Shown: piece by piece, positions 41,020 to 52,800 of the stretch | How positions within the stretch are numbered: the first letter of the stretch is position 1 | How the letters are laid out: every line of letters starts with the position of its first letter | DNA from: Candidatus Izemoplasmatales bacterium | Lineage (GTDB): Bacteria; Bacillota_I; Bacilli_A; Izemoplasmatales; Hujiaoplasmataceae | Direction of reading: 5' to 3' | Assembly: GCA_041649275.1 (NCBI GenBank) | Contig: JBAZNL010000006.1 | Location: 23,088 to 87,087, forward strand | DNA: 64,000 nt | Made by a program: the position numbers and the translations under genes | The notes under the pieces: model-generated | Database searches by the model: none | What the model saw: the letters and a program-made list of their open reading frames with translations, nothing else | What the model was told of the DNA's origin: nothing

Positions 41020-43388
41020 TCCTTTTCGACGAAGCGAAGAAGACGTTCCACCTCTTCACCGCGAATACCTCATACGTCTGCCGGATCCTGCCCTCGGGGC
41101 ATCTCGGCCACGTCTACTACGGCGCCCGGCTCGCCGATCCCGTCGATCCCGCCGCGCTCGAGATCGCGCACAGGATCGAGGTCGGCTCGCAGATCGTCTA
41201 CGACGAGGCGGACCGCTCCTTCAACCTCAACCTCGCCCGTCTGGAGATCAGTTCCTACGGCAAGGGAGACTATCGCGACCCGATGGTCCACTTCCAGCTT
41301 TCGGACGGATCCCGGATCACCGACTTCAAGGTCGTCGGTCACGAGATCCTGGCCGACAAGCCGTCGTTCCCGGGTCTTCCCGAGACCGACGCGGGCGACC
41401 GCGGACCGATCCCGACACTCAGGGTCGAGGTCTTCGATCCCGTCGCGGGACTGGCGATCGACCTCTACTACGCCGTCTTCGAACAGGCGGACGCGATCGT
41501 CCGCCGGATCGTCGTCCGGAACGCGTCGAGCGAGCCGGCGACGATCAGGAAGTGCCTGTCGGCGGGCGTCGACTTCCCCGCCGGCGACTACGAGCTCGTG
41601 ACGCTCGACGGCGCCTGGATCCGCGAGCGGCACGTCCACGACCGGACGCTCCGCCCCGGCATCGTCAAGATCGATTCGAAGCGCGGCGTCTCCTCCGCCG
41701 ACCACAATCCCTTCGTCGCCGTCAAGCGGCCGTACACGACCGAGGATGCGGGGGACTGTTACGGCTTCGCGCTCGTCTACAGCGGAAACTTCGAGGCGAC
41801 CGCCGAGGTCAACCCGCACGGCCTCCTGCGGACGATGATCGGGATCAACTCCTTCGACTTCGAATGGCGGCTCGAGCCCGGAGCCTCGTTTCTGACGCCG
41901 GAGGCCGTCCTCACCTACTCCGCCGAAGGCATGACGCGGCTCTCGCAGAACCTCCATACGGTCGTGAACGACCATCTCGTCAACCCCGCCTGGCGGAAGA
42001 AGGAGCGGCCGATCCTCGCCAACAACTGGGAAGCCACCTTCTTCGACTTCAACGAACGCCGGATCATGAGACTCGCCCGCCTCGCCAAAAAGGCGGGCGT
42101 CGAACTCTTCGTGCTCGACGACGGCTGGTTCGGACGCCGCGACGACGACACCACCTCGCTCGGCGACTGGGACGCCGACCGCCGCAAGCTGCCCGGCGGC
42201 GTCGCCGGCCTCGCCAAGAGGATCAACCGCCTCGGCCTGTCCTTCGGGATCTGGGTCGAGCCGGAGATGGTGAGTCCCGATTCCGACCTCTTCCGCGCGC
42301 ATCCCGACTGGGCGATCCGCCATCCCGCCCGCCCCGCTTCGCTCGGACGGCACCAGCTCGTCCTCGACCTGACCCGGCCCGAGGTCCGCGACCACCTCTA
42401 CGCGAAGCTGTGCGCGCTCTTCGACGGGGCGAACGTCGCCTACTGCAAGTGGGACATGAACCGCAGCCTCTCCGACGTCTTCTCGGGCGGGCTCGACGCG
42501 TCGCACCAGGGCGAGTTCTGGCACCGCTACGTCCTCGGCCTGTACGAACTCCTCGAGCGTCTGACAAGCCGCTATCCGGGAATCCTCTTCGAATCGTGCG
42601 CCTCCGGCGGAAACCGCTTCGACCTCGGGATGCTAAGGTACATGCCGCAGACGTGGACCTCCGACGACACCGACGGGATCGAGCGGCTCTACATCCAGTA
42701 CGGCACCTCGATGGCGTATCCGCCGTCGACGATGGGGGCGCATGTGAGCGCCGTCCCGAACGCCCAGACGATCCGCTCGACGCCGCTCGAAACCCGGTTC
42801 AACACGGCGATCTTCGGACTGCTCGGCTACGAACTCGACTTCACGAAGCTGTCGCGCTTCGACCGCGCCGTAATCCGGCGTCAGATCGCCTTCTACAAGG
42901 AGCACCGCCGTCTCCTCCAGTTCGGGCGCTTCTACCGCCTGAAGAGTCCCTTTACGGGCAACGACTGCCTCTGGATGAGCGTCGCGGAGGACGGCCGCGA
43001 AGCCGTCGTCGGCCTCTACCAGGTGCTCGCGAAGCCGAACGGACCGGCCGAACGCGTGCCCGTCGCCGGCCTCACCGAGGACGCGGAGTACCGGATCGAG
43101 AACCGCCGCCAGTATTTCAACCTGCGCACCTTCGGCGACCTCGCACGGCACGCGCTGCCGATCCGCCTGCCGGCGAAGGGCGTCCTCTTCCATCTCCTCG
43201 CGAACCACTACTTGATGCCCGCGGAGACGGAGGACCTGACCGTCGGGGGCGACGTCCTGAAAAACCTCGGTTTCGTTCCGAAGCAGCGCTTCATCGGTTC
43301 CGGCTACAACGCCGACGTCCGCCTGATGGGCGATTTCGGCTCCCGCGTCTACCACCTCAAGGCATTGGAAAGGACGACCCCACGATGA
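41016..43388 (+). CDS. Alpha-galactosidase, glycoside hydrolase family 36
   Basis: A 790-residue GH36 retaining alpha-galactosidase. It has an N-terminal beta-sandwich and a (beta/alpha)8 barrel. The nucleophile is Asp480 in CKWDMNR and the acid/base is Asp550 in TSDDTD. The 70-residue spacing equals that of Geobacillus AgaA (478 and 548). LDDGWFGRRDDD, GIWVEPEMVS and FESCASGGNRFD are further family motifs. No signal peptide, so it acts on oligosaccharides such as melibiose or raffinose after uptake. It overlaps the GH2 gene by four bases. Confidence 0.96.
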   Translation: MILFDEAKKTFHLFTANTSYVCRILPSGHLGHVYYGARLADPVDPAALEIAHRIEVGSQIVYDEADRSFNLNLARLEISSYGKGDYRDPMVHFQLSDGSRITDFKVVGHEILADKPSFPGLPETDAGDRGPIPTLRVEVFDPVAGLAIDLYYAVFEQADAIVRRIVVRNASSEPATIRKCLSAGVDFPAGDYELVTLDGAWIRERHVHDRTLRPGIVKIDSKRGVSSADHNPFVAVKRPYTTEDAGDCYGFALVYSGNFEATAEVNPHGLLRTMIGINSFDFEWRLEPGASFLTPEAVLTYSAEGMTRLSQNLHTVVNDHLVNPAWRKKERPILANNWEATFFDFNERRIMRLARLAKKAGVELFVLDDGWFGRRDDDTTSLGDWDADRRKLPGGVAGLAKRINRLGLSFGIWVEPEMVSPDSDLFRAHPDWAIRHPARPASLGRHQLVLDLTRPEVRDHLYAKLCALFDGANVAYCKWDMNRSLSDVFSGGLDASHQGEFWHRYVLGLYELLERLTSRYPGILFESCASGGNRFDLGMLRYMPQTWTSDDTDGIERLYIQYGTSMAYPPSTMGAHVSAVPNAQTIRSTPLETRFNTAIFGLLGYELDFTKLSRFDRAVIRRQIAFYKEHRRLLQFGRFYRLKSPFTGNDCLWMSVAEDGREAVVGLYQVLAKPNGPAERVPVAGLTEDAEYRIENRRQYFNLRTFGDLARHALPIRLPAKGVLFHLLANHYLMPAETEDLTVGGDVLKNLGFVPKQRFIGSGYNADVRLMGDFGSRVYHLKALERTTPR

Positions 43389-45781
43389 GAAAGAACATTC
43401 CCCTGAACTTCGACTGGCTCTTCGCACCCGTTTTCGAAGAAGGCTACCCGACCGCAGCCGCGCTGCCGGAGGGAATGACCTCCGTGTCGATCCCGCACAC
43501 GGTGAAGGAACTGCCGCTGAACGACTTCGACGAGCGCGACTACCAGTTCGTCTCCTCCTACGTGCGCGATTTCGAGACTCCCGCGACCGATGAAGGCGAC
43601 CGCACCTTCATCCGTTTCGGCGCCGTCATGACCGTCGCCGAGGTCTGGATGAACGGCACCTTCGTCGGCAGGCACGAGGGCGGCTTCACCCCGTTTGCGT
43701 TCGACGTCACCGACCTCTTGAAGAAGGACGGGACCAACCGCCTGTTCGTCAAGGTCGATTCCCGCGAAATCAAGGACGTCCCGCCCTTCGGGAACGTCGT
43801 CGACTACCTCTGCTACGGCGGGATCTACCGCGAGGTTGAACTCCAGGTGCGTCCGAAACGACACCTCGAGCGTCTGTTCGTCCGAACCTCCGAAGCGCCG
43901 AGCCTGGCGCTCGAGGACATGATCCTCGACGTCCGCGGAACCCTCTCCGAAGAATCCGCCGGCGCGCTCTCGGCGGTCGTTTCGATCCGTCGCGACGCCG
44001 TCGAGGCGTTCCGGTTCGACATCGTGCCGCAGATCGACGGCCGGACCTTCGATGTGCAATACGAGTGCCACGGGGTCGAACGCTGGAACCTCGAATCGCC
44101 GGTCCTCTACGACATCGAGGTCGCCGTCCTGCTGGATGGCGTCGAGTTCGACCGCGAGGTCGTGCGCTTCGGCTTCCGCACCGCCCAGTTCACCCACGAG
44201 GGCTTCGTCCTGAACAACCGCAAGATCAAGCTCGTCGGTCTCAACCGCCACCAGAGCTATCCCTACGTCGGCTACGCGATGCCGAAGCGGATCCAGGCGA
44301 AGGACGCCGAAATCCTCAAGAACGAACTCGGGGTGAATCTCGTCCGTACCTCGCACTACATGCAGAGCGACCACTTCATCGACCGCTGCGACGAACTCGG
44401 CCTGCTCGTCTTCGAGGAGATCCCCGGCTGGCAGTACATCGGCGACGAGCACTTCAAGCAGCTGTCCTGCGAGAACCTGGAGGCGATGATCAGGGCCCAC
44501 GCGAACCATCCGTCGATCGTGCTCTGGGGCGTCCGCATCAACGAATCCCCCGACGACCACGACTTCTACGAGAAGACCAACGAGATCGCCCACGCCCTCG
44601 ACGATTCCCGCCAGACCGGCGGCGTCCGCAACTTCAGGGGCAGCGAGCTGCTCGAGGACGTGTACACCTACAACGACTTCAGCCACGTCGGCGACAACCC
44701 CGGCCTGATAAGGCCGCGCAAGGCGGCGAAGGCCGAGGTTCCCTACCTCGTCACCGAGCACAACGGCCACATCTTCCCGACGAAGAAGTACGACCACGAG
44801 GCGAAGCGCGTCGAGCACGCGCTCCGGCACATGCGCGTGATCGACGCCAGTTTCGCCCGCGAGGACGCCTGCGGCGCGATCGGCTGGTGCATGAACGACT
44901 ACAACACCCACGTCGACTTCGGTTCCGGCGACCGGATCTGCTACCACGGGGTGATGGACATGTTCCGCCTCCCGAAATACGCCGCGGCGGCCTACGCCTC
45001 GCAGCGGCAGGATCGCCCGATGCTCGTCGTCGCCTCGACGATGGCGATGGGCGACCACGCCCTCTCGCGGATCCCGCCGACCGTCGTCTTCACGAACTGC
45101 GACTACGTCAAGGTGTACAAGAACGACACCTACATCGACACCTTCTATTCCGCCTGGAAGGACTATCCGAACGCTCCCTACGCCCCGGTCGTCGTCGACG
45201 ACTACTACGGCGACCAGATCGAGAAGAACGAGGACTATCCGAAGCGGACCGCGCGGATGGTGAAGAAGGTGCTCGTCGCCTTCGGCCGGCACGGCATGGA
45301 CCTGCCGCTTTCCGACAAGCTCCGCGCCCTCTGGCTGATGACCGTCAAGGGCTTCACCTTCGCCGAGGCCGAACGCCTTTACGGCAAGTACATCGGCGAC
45401 TGGGGGAAGGAAGGCGCGAAATACGTCTACGAGGGGTATCGGGACGACAAGCCGGTCGTCGCGGTCACGAAGGGCGCGCACCGGTCGATGGTCCTCTCGG
45501 CCGTCGCCGACGATTCCGTCCTGGTCCACGGCGACACCTACGACGCCACCCGGATCGTGGTCCGGATGACGGACGAGCGCGGAAACGAGCTCCCCTACGC
45601 CTTCGACGCGTTCACGGTGGAAACGACTCCGGGCCTCGCGGTGATCGGACCGAGGGTCCAGTCGCTGCTCGGCGGCTCCGTCGGCGTCTACGTGAAGACG
45701 ACCGGGATCCGCGGGCAACAGACCGTCACGATCCGTCCCGAAGGGCGCCCCGCCCTGGAAGTCGCGATCCGAATCGACTGA
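43385..45781 (+). CDS. Beta-galactosidase-like glycoside hydrolase family 2
   Basis: A 798-residue GH2 enzyme with sugar-binding, immunoglobulin-like and TIM-barrel domains: FIRFGAVMTVAEVWMNGTFVGRHEGGFTPF, GLNRHQSYPYVGYAMP and RTSHYMQSDHFIDRCDELGLLVFEEIPGW. The acid/base is Glu387 in RINES and the nucleophile is Glu458 in VTEHNG. A C-terminal Ig-like region follows. Beta-galactosidase is the best guess, but related GH2 activities (beta-glucuronidase, beta-mannosidase) cannot be excluded. No signal peptide. It ends the kinase-GH36-GH2 operon, which is closed by a bidirectional terminator. Confidence 0.88.
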   Translation: MRKNIPLNFDWLFAPVFEEGYPTAAALPEGMTSVSIPHTVKELPLNDFDERDYQFVSSYVRDFETPATDEGDRTFIRFGAVMTVAEVWMNGTFVGRHEGGFTPFAFDVTDLLKKDGTNRLFVKVDSREIKDVPPFGNVVDYLCYGGIYREVELQVRPKRHLERLFVRTSEAPSLALEDMILDVRGTLSEESAGALSAVVSIRRDAVEAFRFDIVPQIDGRTFDVQYECHGVERWNLESPVLYDIEVAVLLDGVEFDREVVRFGFRTAQFTHEGFVLNNRKIKLVGLNRHQSYPYVGYAMPKRIQAKDAEILKNELGVNLVRTSHYMQSDHFIDRCDELGLLVFEEIPGWQYIGDEHFKQLSCENLEAMIRAHANHPSIVLWGVRINESPDDHDFYEKTNEIAHALDDSRQTGGVRNFRGSELLEDVYTYNDFSHVGDNPGLIRPRKAAKAEVPYLVTEHNGHIFPTKKYDHEAKRVEHALRHMRVIDASFAREDACGAIGWCMNDYNTHVDFGSGDRICYHGVMDMFRLPKYAAAAYASQRQDRPMLVVASTMAMGDHALSRIPPTVVFTNCDYVKVYKNDTYIDTFYSAWKDYPNAPYAPVVVDDYYGDQIEKNEDYPKRTARMVKKVLVAFGRHGMDLPLSDKLRALWLMTVKGFTFAEAERLYGKYIGDWGKEGAKYVYEGYRDDKPVVAVTKGAHRSMVLSAVADDSVLVHGDTYDATRIVVRMTDERGNELPYAFDAFTVETTPGLAVIGPRVQSLLGGSVGVYVKTTGIRGQQTVTIRPEGRPALEVAIRID

Positions 45782-45790
45782 AACGATACA

Positions 45791-45820
45791 AAAAAAAGGA
45801 TTCCGGCCGGAATCCTTTTT
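45791..45820. terminator. Bidirectional terminator between GH2 and the trypsin-like gene
   Basis: A perfect 20-base palindrome AGGATTCCGGCCGGAATCCT (45797-45816), flanked by an A run before and a T run after. Confidence 0.93.
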
Positions 45821-45829
45821 CAATGTCGG

Positions 45830-46693
45830 TCAATCGGCCAGGCCGTTGTTCGCGAGGAAGACGTAGACGACCTGGACCGGGATCGCGAACGATTCCTCGT
45901 CCGAATCCTCGGATCCCCAGGCGTTGATGCCGAGGAGGTTCCCGTCGAGGTCGACGAGCGCGCCGCCCGAAGAACCCTCGTGGATCGTGGCGCTGTGGTA
46001 GAGCACCTTGTAGGGGGCGTTCTCGATCGTCTCGAGGGCGATGAACTCGCCGAAGGTGACGTTGTTCTCGACCGAAAGCGGATTTCCGACGGCGAGCACG
46101 AGTTCCCCGGGAGTCAGCCGCGTGCGCAGCCGCGTCGTCCAGTCGATGAGTTCGACCGTCGTCCGGTTCTGCTTCGCAAAGCGGAGGACGGCGAGGTCGA
46201 GATCGGCGTCCTGACAGACGAGTTCGGCCGGTTGGGCTTCGTCGTCGCCGAAGGCGATGATCTCGTACGAGGCGGTATAGCCGAGGTCGTCGATCACGTG
46301 ATGGTTGGTCAGAACGTAGTAGTAGCCATCGCGATCAAGGAAGACGACTCCGGATCCGGAGGAGGACGCCTCGACGAGCGTCTGGGTGATGCCGGGGAAG
46401 ATCTGACCGATGCGGTAGACGGTCGAATGGACCTGGACGTTGACCCGACGGATGTGGTTGCGGGTGGCGAGGAGGACGTCGTTGTACGCGTCGACGTTGT
46501 TCAGGTGGTAGTTGGGCGAGCTGTAGTACGGGTAGGCGTAGTAGTCCCCGTCGAGGTAGGTGAAGGTGCCTTCTCCGGTGATCGCCGCGGTCGTCGCGGT
46601 GGTGGTGCGGACGGGGAAGGGGAAGTAGAAGCCGGCGCAGCCGAAAAGCGACAGCGAAAGGGCTGCGACGAGAAGCGCCAGGATCCGTTTCAT
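45830..46693 (-). CDS. Trypsin-like serine protease lipoprotein
   Basis: A 287-residue chymotrypsin-fold protease on the cell surface. The N-terminus MKRILALLVAALSLSLFGC is a lipoprotein signal with lipobox LFGC. The triad is His in LTNHHV, Asp in DLDLAVL and Ser in SSGGAL. An unusual Tyr-rich segment precedes the domain. There is no PDZ domain, unlike HtrA. The frame extends upstream to 46726, but ATG 46693 starts the signal peptide. It is divergent from the giant repeat protein gene, so the two could be functionally linked, for example in surface protein processing (inference). Confidence 0.9.
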   Translation of the reverse strand: MKRILALLVAALSLSLFGCAGFYFPFPVRTTTATTAAITGEGTFTYLDGDYYAYPYYSSPNYHLNNVDAYNDVLLATRNHIRRVNVQVHSTVYRIGQIFPGITQTLVEASSSGSGVVFLDRDGYYYVLTNHHVIDDLGYTASYEIIAFGDDEAQPAELVCQDADLDLAVLRFAKQNRTTVELIDWTTRLRTRLTPGELVLAVGNPLSVENNVTFGEFIALETIENAPYKVLYHSATIHEGSSGGALVDLDGNLLGINAWGSEDSDEESFAIPVQVVYVFLANNGLAD

Positions 46694-46792
46694 GGACTCA
46701 CCCACCTTTGCGCGCCCTCGCGGCAATTGCCGCGAAGGAGCGGGAAAACATACGGAATGGAGATAAAAACCGAAAGAAAGCCGGGGACGAGG

Positions 46793-46820
46793 TTGTGATT
46801 TCCGAGGAATGCTATATAAT
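46793..46820 (+). promoter_or_regulatory. Promoter of the giant repeat protein gene
   Basis: TTGTGA (46793-46798), 16-base spacer, TATAAT (46815-46820) inside GCTATATAAT, the same 10 bases as in the paralogue's promoter. Confidence 0.75.
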
Positions 46821-46858
46821 TGAAGTTGATATCTATGATTTCGTACCCGGAGGTGCCC

Positions 46859-49800
46859 ATGCCTGACAATCTCGATTTCAAGACCTATTTCGATCTCGCC
46901 ATCTACGGTGCGCTCGGACTAGGCGCCCTGTTCGGGTTTCTGAAAGGATTCAAGAAGTCGATCTGGTCGTTCCTCACGTACCTGCTTCTGATCGTGGGGT
47001 TCTTCGTCACGATCGGACCCGTCTCGGACTTCCTGTGGTCCTACGAGAACCCCCAGATCGGGTCCCTGCTCGGGCAGTACCTCGAGGGGATGATCCCGGG
47101 GATCGGGACCGCGAACTCGATCGGCGGCGCGGTCACGGTCGCGGCCGGCCACTTCGCCGGCACGGATTACGCGGACCTGCTCGCCAACGCCCATCTTCTC
47201 GCCCTCGTCGAGGGCATCGGGACGTTCGTCCTAAAAATCGTCTATGCCGTCCTATATTTTACCATATTCTGGCTCATTTATAAAATCATCTGCGCGATTC
47301 TCTTCGCGATTTTCCTGAAGGGCGGCTCCAAGAACGACAAGTACCGCTCCAAGAACCGCTTGCTCGGCGCCGTCTTCGGCGTCCTCGAAGCCGCCGTCGG
47401 CGTCTTCGTCCTGATCGTCTCGCTCTCCGGCCTGTTCGACATCGTCAAGAGCATGACGACCCTGATCCCGACCGAAGAGGAGACCGTCGAGCTCGAGTTC
47501 CCGCGTAGCAGCGTCTACGAGGCCTCGCAATCGATGCTCACGGCGTTCACGATGCCGACGATCCCGCCCGAACTCCAGGACCAGCTCGACATGATGAACG
47601 AACTGGTCGCGGCCTACGACGCGAACCTCGCCGTCCAACTGTCCTCGCAGCTCACCTTCGACGACGGCGGCACCCCCGTTCCGCTGACCTTCCACCTGTT
47701 CGACACGGTCCTGTCGATCGACGTCGATACGTCCGAAACCGAGACCGAACGGATCGCCTTCCGCCACGAACTCTCGGTGTTCGCCGGCATCGCCGGTTAT
47801 GCCCTCGGCATGGAGGTCGTCGAGACCGGCGATCTCTCCACGATCACGAGCGACGACGTCACCGCCGTCTTCAACATGCTCGGGCAGTCCGACCTGATCA
47901 CCACCCTCATCCCGCTCGGAATCGAGGTCGCCGCCGACATCTCGGACATCGAACTCGAATTGCCGACGGAAGAACTCTACGCCCTCGACTGGGCGGCCGA
48001 ACTCGACAAGCTCGGCGTCATCGCCGCGGTCGGCTTCGACATCGTCAACGCCACCGGCTACTTCGAAGACGACATCGACCTGAACACGGTCACCGTCGAC
48101 GGCGACATGGTCCGCGACCTGTTCGACTCGCTCGCCGACTCGGACCTCGTCAACCTCGCCGTCCTCGTCGCGATCGAACCGGTCCTCGAAATGGCCGGCG
48201 ACCAGGTCAACGCCATCATCACGGTTCCCGCCGACATCGTCTGGGCCGACGAGTTCCGCGCGATGGGCGCCTTCCTCGGGGCGGTGCTCGACACCGGCCT
48301 CACGATGGGCGACATCCAGGGCGAGGCCGGAGCGAACTACAGCGCGATCCTGAGTGCCGTCGCCGCCGTCGACTTCACCCTCCTGCTCGATTCCAAACTC
48401 TTCACCAACGCGGTCGTGAACGTCCTTTCGGGCGCCGTCGCGCTGCCGGGACTCGCCGATTTCATCGTCGTCCCCGCCGACATCGTCTGGTACGACGTCT
48501 ATGACGACGACGGCAACCTCGTCGTCGCCGGCGAACTCCGCAACATCCTCCTCGCCATCAACGCGGTCGTCGCGGTCGCGGCCGGCATCGACTTCGAGAA
48601 CATCGGCATCGCCGACATCGCGCTGTTGACCGACGACACGATCGACGCCCTCTTCCAGTCGCAGGTGCTCGTCGCGTCGCTGTCGGCGCAACTCGCCGCG
48701 CTCGATACCGGCGGATTCGAGCTGATCGTCCCCGACGCCGTCAAGGATGCGAACGGCTACATCGTCAAGGAAGAATTCATCGCCGTCGCCCGCGCCCTCA
48801 AGCTCGCCGCCGAGACGCTCCTCTGCGACGAGGGCGACGATGCCTGCGCCGAGATGGGCTTCGACGTCGGCAAGATCTTCACCCTCACGGGCGCAGACCT
48901 CGACGTCATCCTCGCCTCCCAGGTCCTCACCGCCACCCTCGGCAACTACGTGAACACGATGGAAATCGAGCAGCTCGTCGTCCCCGGCAGCGCCCGCACG
49001 TCGATCCTGGTCGACGAACTCCCGCTCGAAGTCATCTCCGCCGAAGAAATCCGAAACGTCTTCGCCGCCGTGCTCGCGCTCGGCATCGACGACTTCGAGA
49101 ACTTCGAATTCTCCGCTGCGATCCTCGTCAACCTCGAGGGCGACGTCCCCGGCGAACTCGACGACGACAAACTCGATTCGCTCTTCGCCTCTTCGATCCT
49201 CCGCGCCACGATCGCCAAGGTCCTGCTCGACATGACCGGCGGCGCGGACTCGATCGTGGTCGTCCCGTCGCTCGACGTCAACGGCGACCCGATCCTGTAC
49301 GACGACCCGATCGACGGCACCGACATGATCGACGCCGGGGAACTCGCCGCGATCCTCAAGGGCGTCTACGCCCTCGACCTCGACTTCGAGAACTTCAGCA
49401 TGGACGACATCGGCCCGATCATCGACAACATCGACCTTCTGCTCGATTCGGCGATTCTGCATGCGACCGTCTCCGACCTGCTCATCAACCTCGAGGGCGG
49501 GATGATCGTCGTCCCGGACGCCTACGGCGATCCGGAAGAAGCGGTCAAGCTGACCGTCGGCGGCACGCCGTTCATCGTCCGCGCCGAACTCGACAGGATC
49601 TTCGACGCGCTCACGCTCCTCGACATCACCAACTTCGACGCGCTCGCGCTCGACGCCACGATCATCGACAAGTTCGCCTCCGAGGCCGATCCCACGGTGC
49701 TCGACGAGGGCAAGCTCGACACGATGTTCGCCTCGGTGATCCTCCGGGCGTCCGTTTCGAAGATGGTGCTCGATCTCATCGAGGTCGAACCCGGCCAGGA

Positions 49801-52800
49801 GGCGATGGTCGTGATCCCCGACTTCGACGTCGACGGTGTCCCCGTCACCTTCGTCGACCACGGCTTCGACTACGTCTCGACCGACGAACTGAAGGCGATC
49901 CTGCGCTCCTTCAAGGCGCTCGGTTTCAACGATTTCGCGACCATGTCCTTCACCGACCTCGGTCCGATCCTCGACAACATCGGAACCCTGCTCGATTCGG
50001 CGGTCCTGCACGCGACCATCTCCGACGTCCTCCTCGACCTCGCCACCCCGCCGGTCGGCGAGGAGGCGACGATCGTGATCCCGACCGTCCACGGCGACGG
50101 TCTCGACGCGTTCTACGTCCAGGCCGTGTCCGGAACCACCACCTACATCGCCAAGTCGGAACTGATCAACATCATCGACTCGCTCACGATCCTCGGCATC
50201 ACCTCGACCGAAAGCATCGCCTTCGACGCCTCGATCATCGAGAACCTCGAATCGGAGGAAACCCCGGGGACGCTCGACGGCGACAAGCTGGACACGCTGT
50301 TCTCCTCGTATATCCTGCGCGCGACGATCTCGAAGATGCTCCTCGACCTGACCGCCGCCGATCCGGGGGAAGACCCGCTCGTGATCGTCCCCGAGACCGA
50401 CTGGGACGGCATCCCCGTGAAGTACCTCGATCACGGCGTCGATTACGTCTCCCAGGCGGAACTCGAGAACGTCCTGAAGGCGCTCTTCAGCCTCGGCATC
50501 ACCGACTTCAACAACGTCTCCTCGCTCTCGCTCGACAACGTGATGGCGCATTTCGAAGACCTCATCGTCTCGGCGATCCTGCATGCGACGATCTCCAAGC
50601 AGATCCTCGACATCGAGGCCGACATGATCGTCGTCCCCGACGCCTACACCTTCGATTACGGTCTTCCGACCGAAGCGGACGTCGAGATCGTCCGCACCGT
50701 CGGCGTCCTCACCCCCGTCGAGTTGATCAGCGAATCCGAGCTGACGGCCATGTTCGACGCGATCGAACTGCTCGGCTTCACCGATTTCTCGGTCTCGCTC
50801 GACGCCTCGATCATCTCCACCCTTCAGGTCGAAGGCGACCCGACGACGCTCGATCCCGCGAAACTCGACGTCCTCTTCGGATCCGCCATCATCCACGCCT
50901 CGATCTCCAACATGTTCGACGACCTGACCGCCGCCGATCCCGGCGAGGATCCGCTCGTGATCGTCCCCGAAACCGACTGGGACGGAGTCCCGGTCGTCTA
51001 TGACGATCCGCTGACGGCGATCGAGTACGTCGCCGTCGCCGAGCTCGAGAACGTCCTCTCCGCCCTCAACAGCCTCGGCATCACCGACTTCAACAACGTC
51101 TCCTCGCTCTCGCTCGACAACGTGATGGCGCACTTCGACGATCTGATCGCCTCCGCCATCCTCCATGCGACGATCTCCAAGCAGATCCTCGACATCGACG
51201 CCGCGATGATCGTCGTTCCCTCCGACTACACCCGCGACTACGGACTTCCGACGGAAGAAGACGTCGAGATCGTCCGCGCCGTCGGGCTCGCCGATCCCGT
51301 CGACCTGGTCGACCCCGACGAATTGAGCGCGATGTTCGACGCGATCGAGCTGCTCGGCTTCACCGACTTCTCGGTCTCGCTCGACGCCTCGATCATCTCC
51401 ACCCTCCAGGTCGACGGCGACCCGACGACGCTCGATTCCGCGAAACTCGACGTCCTGTTCGGATCCGCGATCATCCACGCCTCGATCTCCAACATGTTCG
51501 ACGATCTGACCGCCGCCGATCCCGGCGAGGATCCGCTCGTGATCGTTCCCGAGACCGACTGGGACGGGCTCCCGGTCATCTACGACGATCCGCTCACGGC
51601 GATCGAATACATCGCCGTCGCCGAGCTCGAGAGCGTCCTTTCCGCCCTCAACAGCCTCGGCATCACCGACTTCGACAACGTCTCCTCGCTCTCGCTCGAG
51701 AACGTGATGGCGCACTTCGACGAACTGATCGCCTCGGCGATCCTGCATGCGACGATCTCCAAGCAGATCCTCGACATCGAGGCCGAGATGATCGTCGTTC
51801 CCGACGACTATACGATGAACTACGGACTGCCGGGGGAGACCGCCATCGAGATCACACGCCAGATCGGCGCCGTCGATCCGGTCACGATGATCTCCGCCGA
51901 CGAGCTCGGCGCGATGTTCGATTCGCTCGAACTGCTCGGCTTCACCGACTTCTCGGTCGCGCTCGACGCGACCGTCATCGACCGGCTCGAGGACGAGATC
52001 GACCCGACCACCCTCGACCAGTCGAAACTCAACACGCTCTTCGCCTCGGCCATCATCCACGCGTCGTTCTCGAAGATGTTCTTCGACCTCACCGCCGCCG
52101 ATCCGGGAGAAGAAGCGCTCGTGGTCGTCCCCGAACAGGACGTCGACGGCATCGCCGTCCTTTACACCGACCTCCTCGTCGAGTATGTCTCGATCGCCGA
52201 ACTCGACGCCACCCTCTACGCCCTCCATGCCCTGAACGTCAGCGACTTCAACGCCGTCGACGCCCTCGACATGGACACGATCATCGCCGAGATGGACGTG
52301 CTCCTCGATTCCGCGATCATGCACGCGACGATCTCCAAGCAGATCCTCGGGATCGACATGCTCGTCGTCCCGTACGTCGACGCCACCGGCGCGACCGACA
52401 TCCGCGTCACCGTCCTTGCGACCGAATTCATCGACAAGGCCGAACTCGCGGACCTCTTCGACGCGCTCAAGAAACTCGGCATCTCCGGCGACCTCTCGCA
52501 GTTCTCCGGCGACGTCGACTACTCGGCGTTCTTCGACGACGCCAAGCGGACCGTCATCCTCTCGTCCGCGATCATGCACGCGATGATCTCCGACACGCTC
52601 GTCAACTTCGATCCCGAAACCGTCCAGGTGCCCTTCTACGCCGAGACCGGTTCGACGCCCGCGGACTTGGTCCGTATCACCGTCGGCGATCCGGGCTTCA
52701 CCACCGAATTCGTGAAGAAGGTCGAGATCGACGCCTTCTTCGTCGGTCTCCGCACCCTCGGCATCGACGGCAACATCGAGAACTTCGACGGCACCCTGAA

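Noticed and set aside
46820..46858. TTG 46820 as start of the giant protein
   Set aside because: It falls inside the -10 element; ATG 46859 follows GGAGGTG and aligns with the paralogue's MPDNL start.
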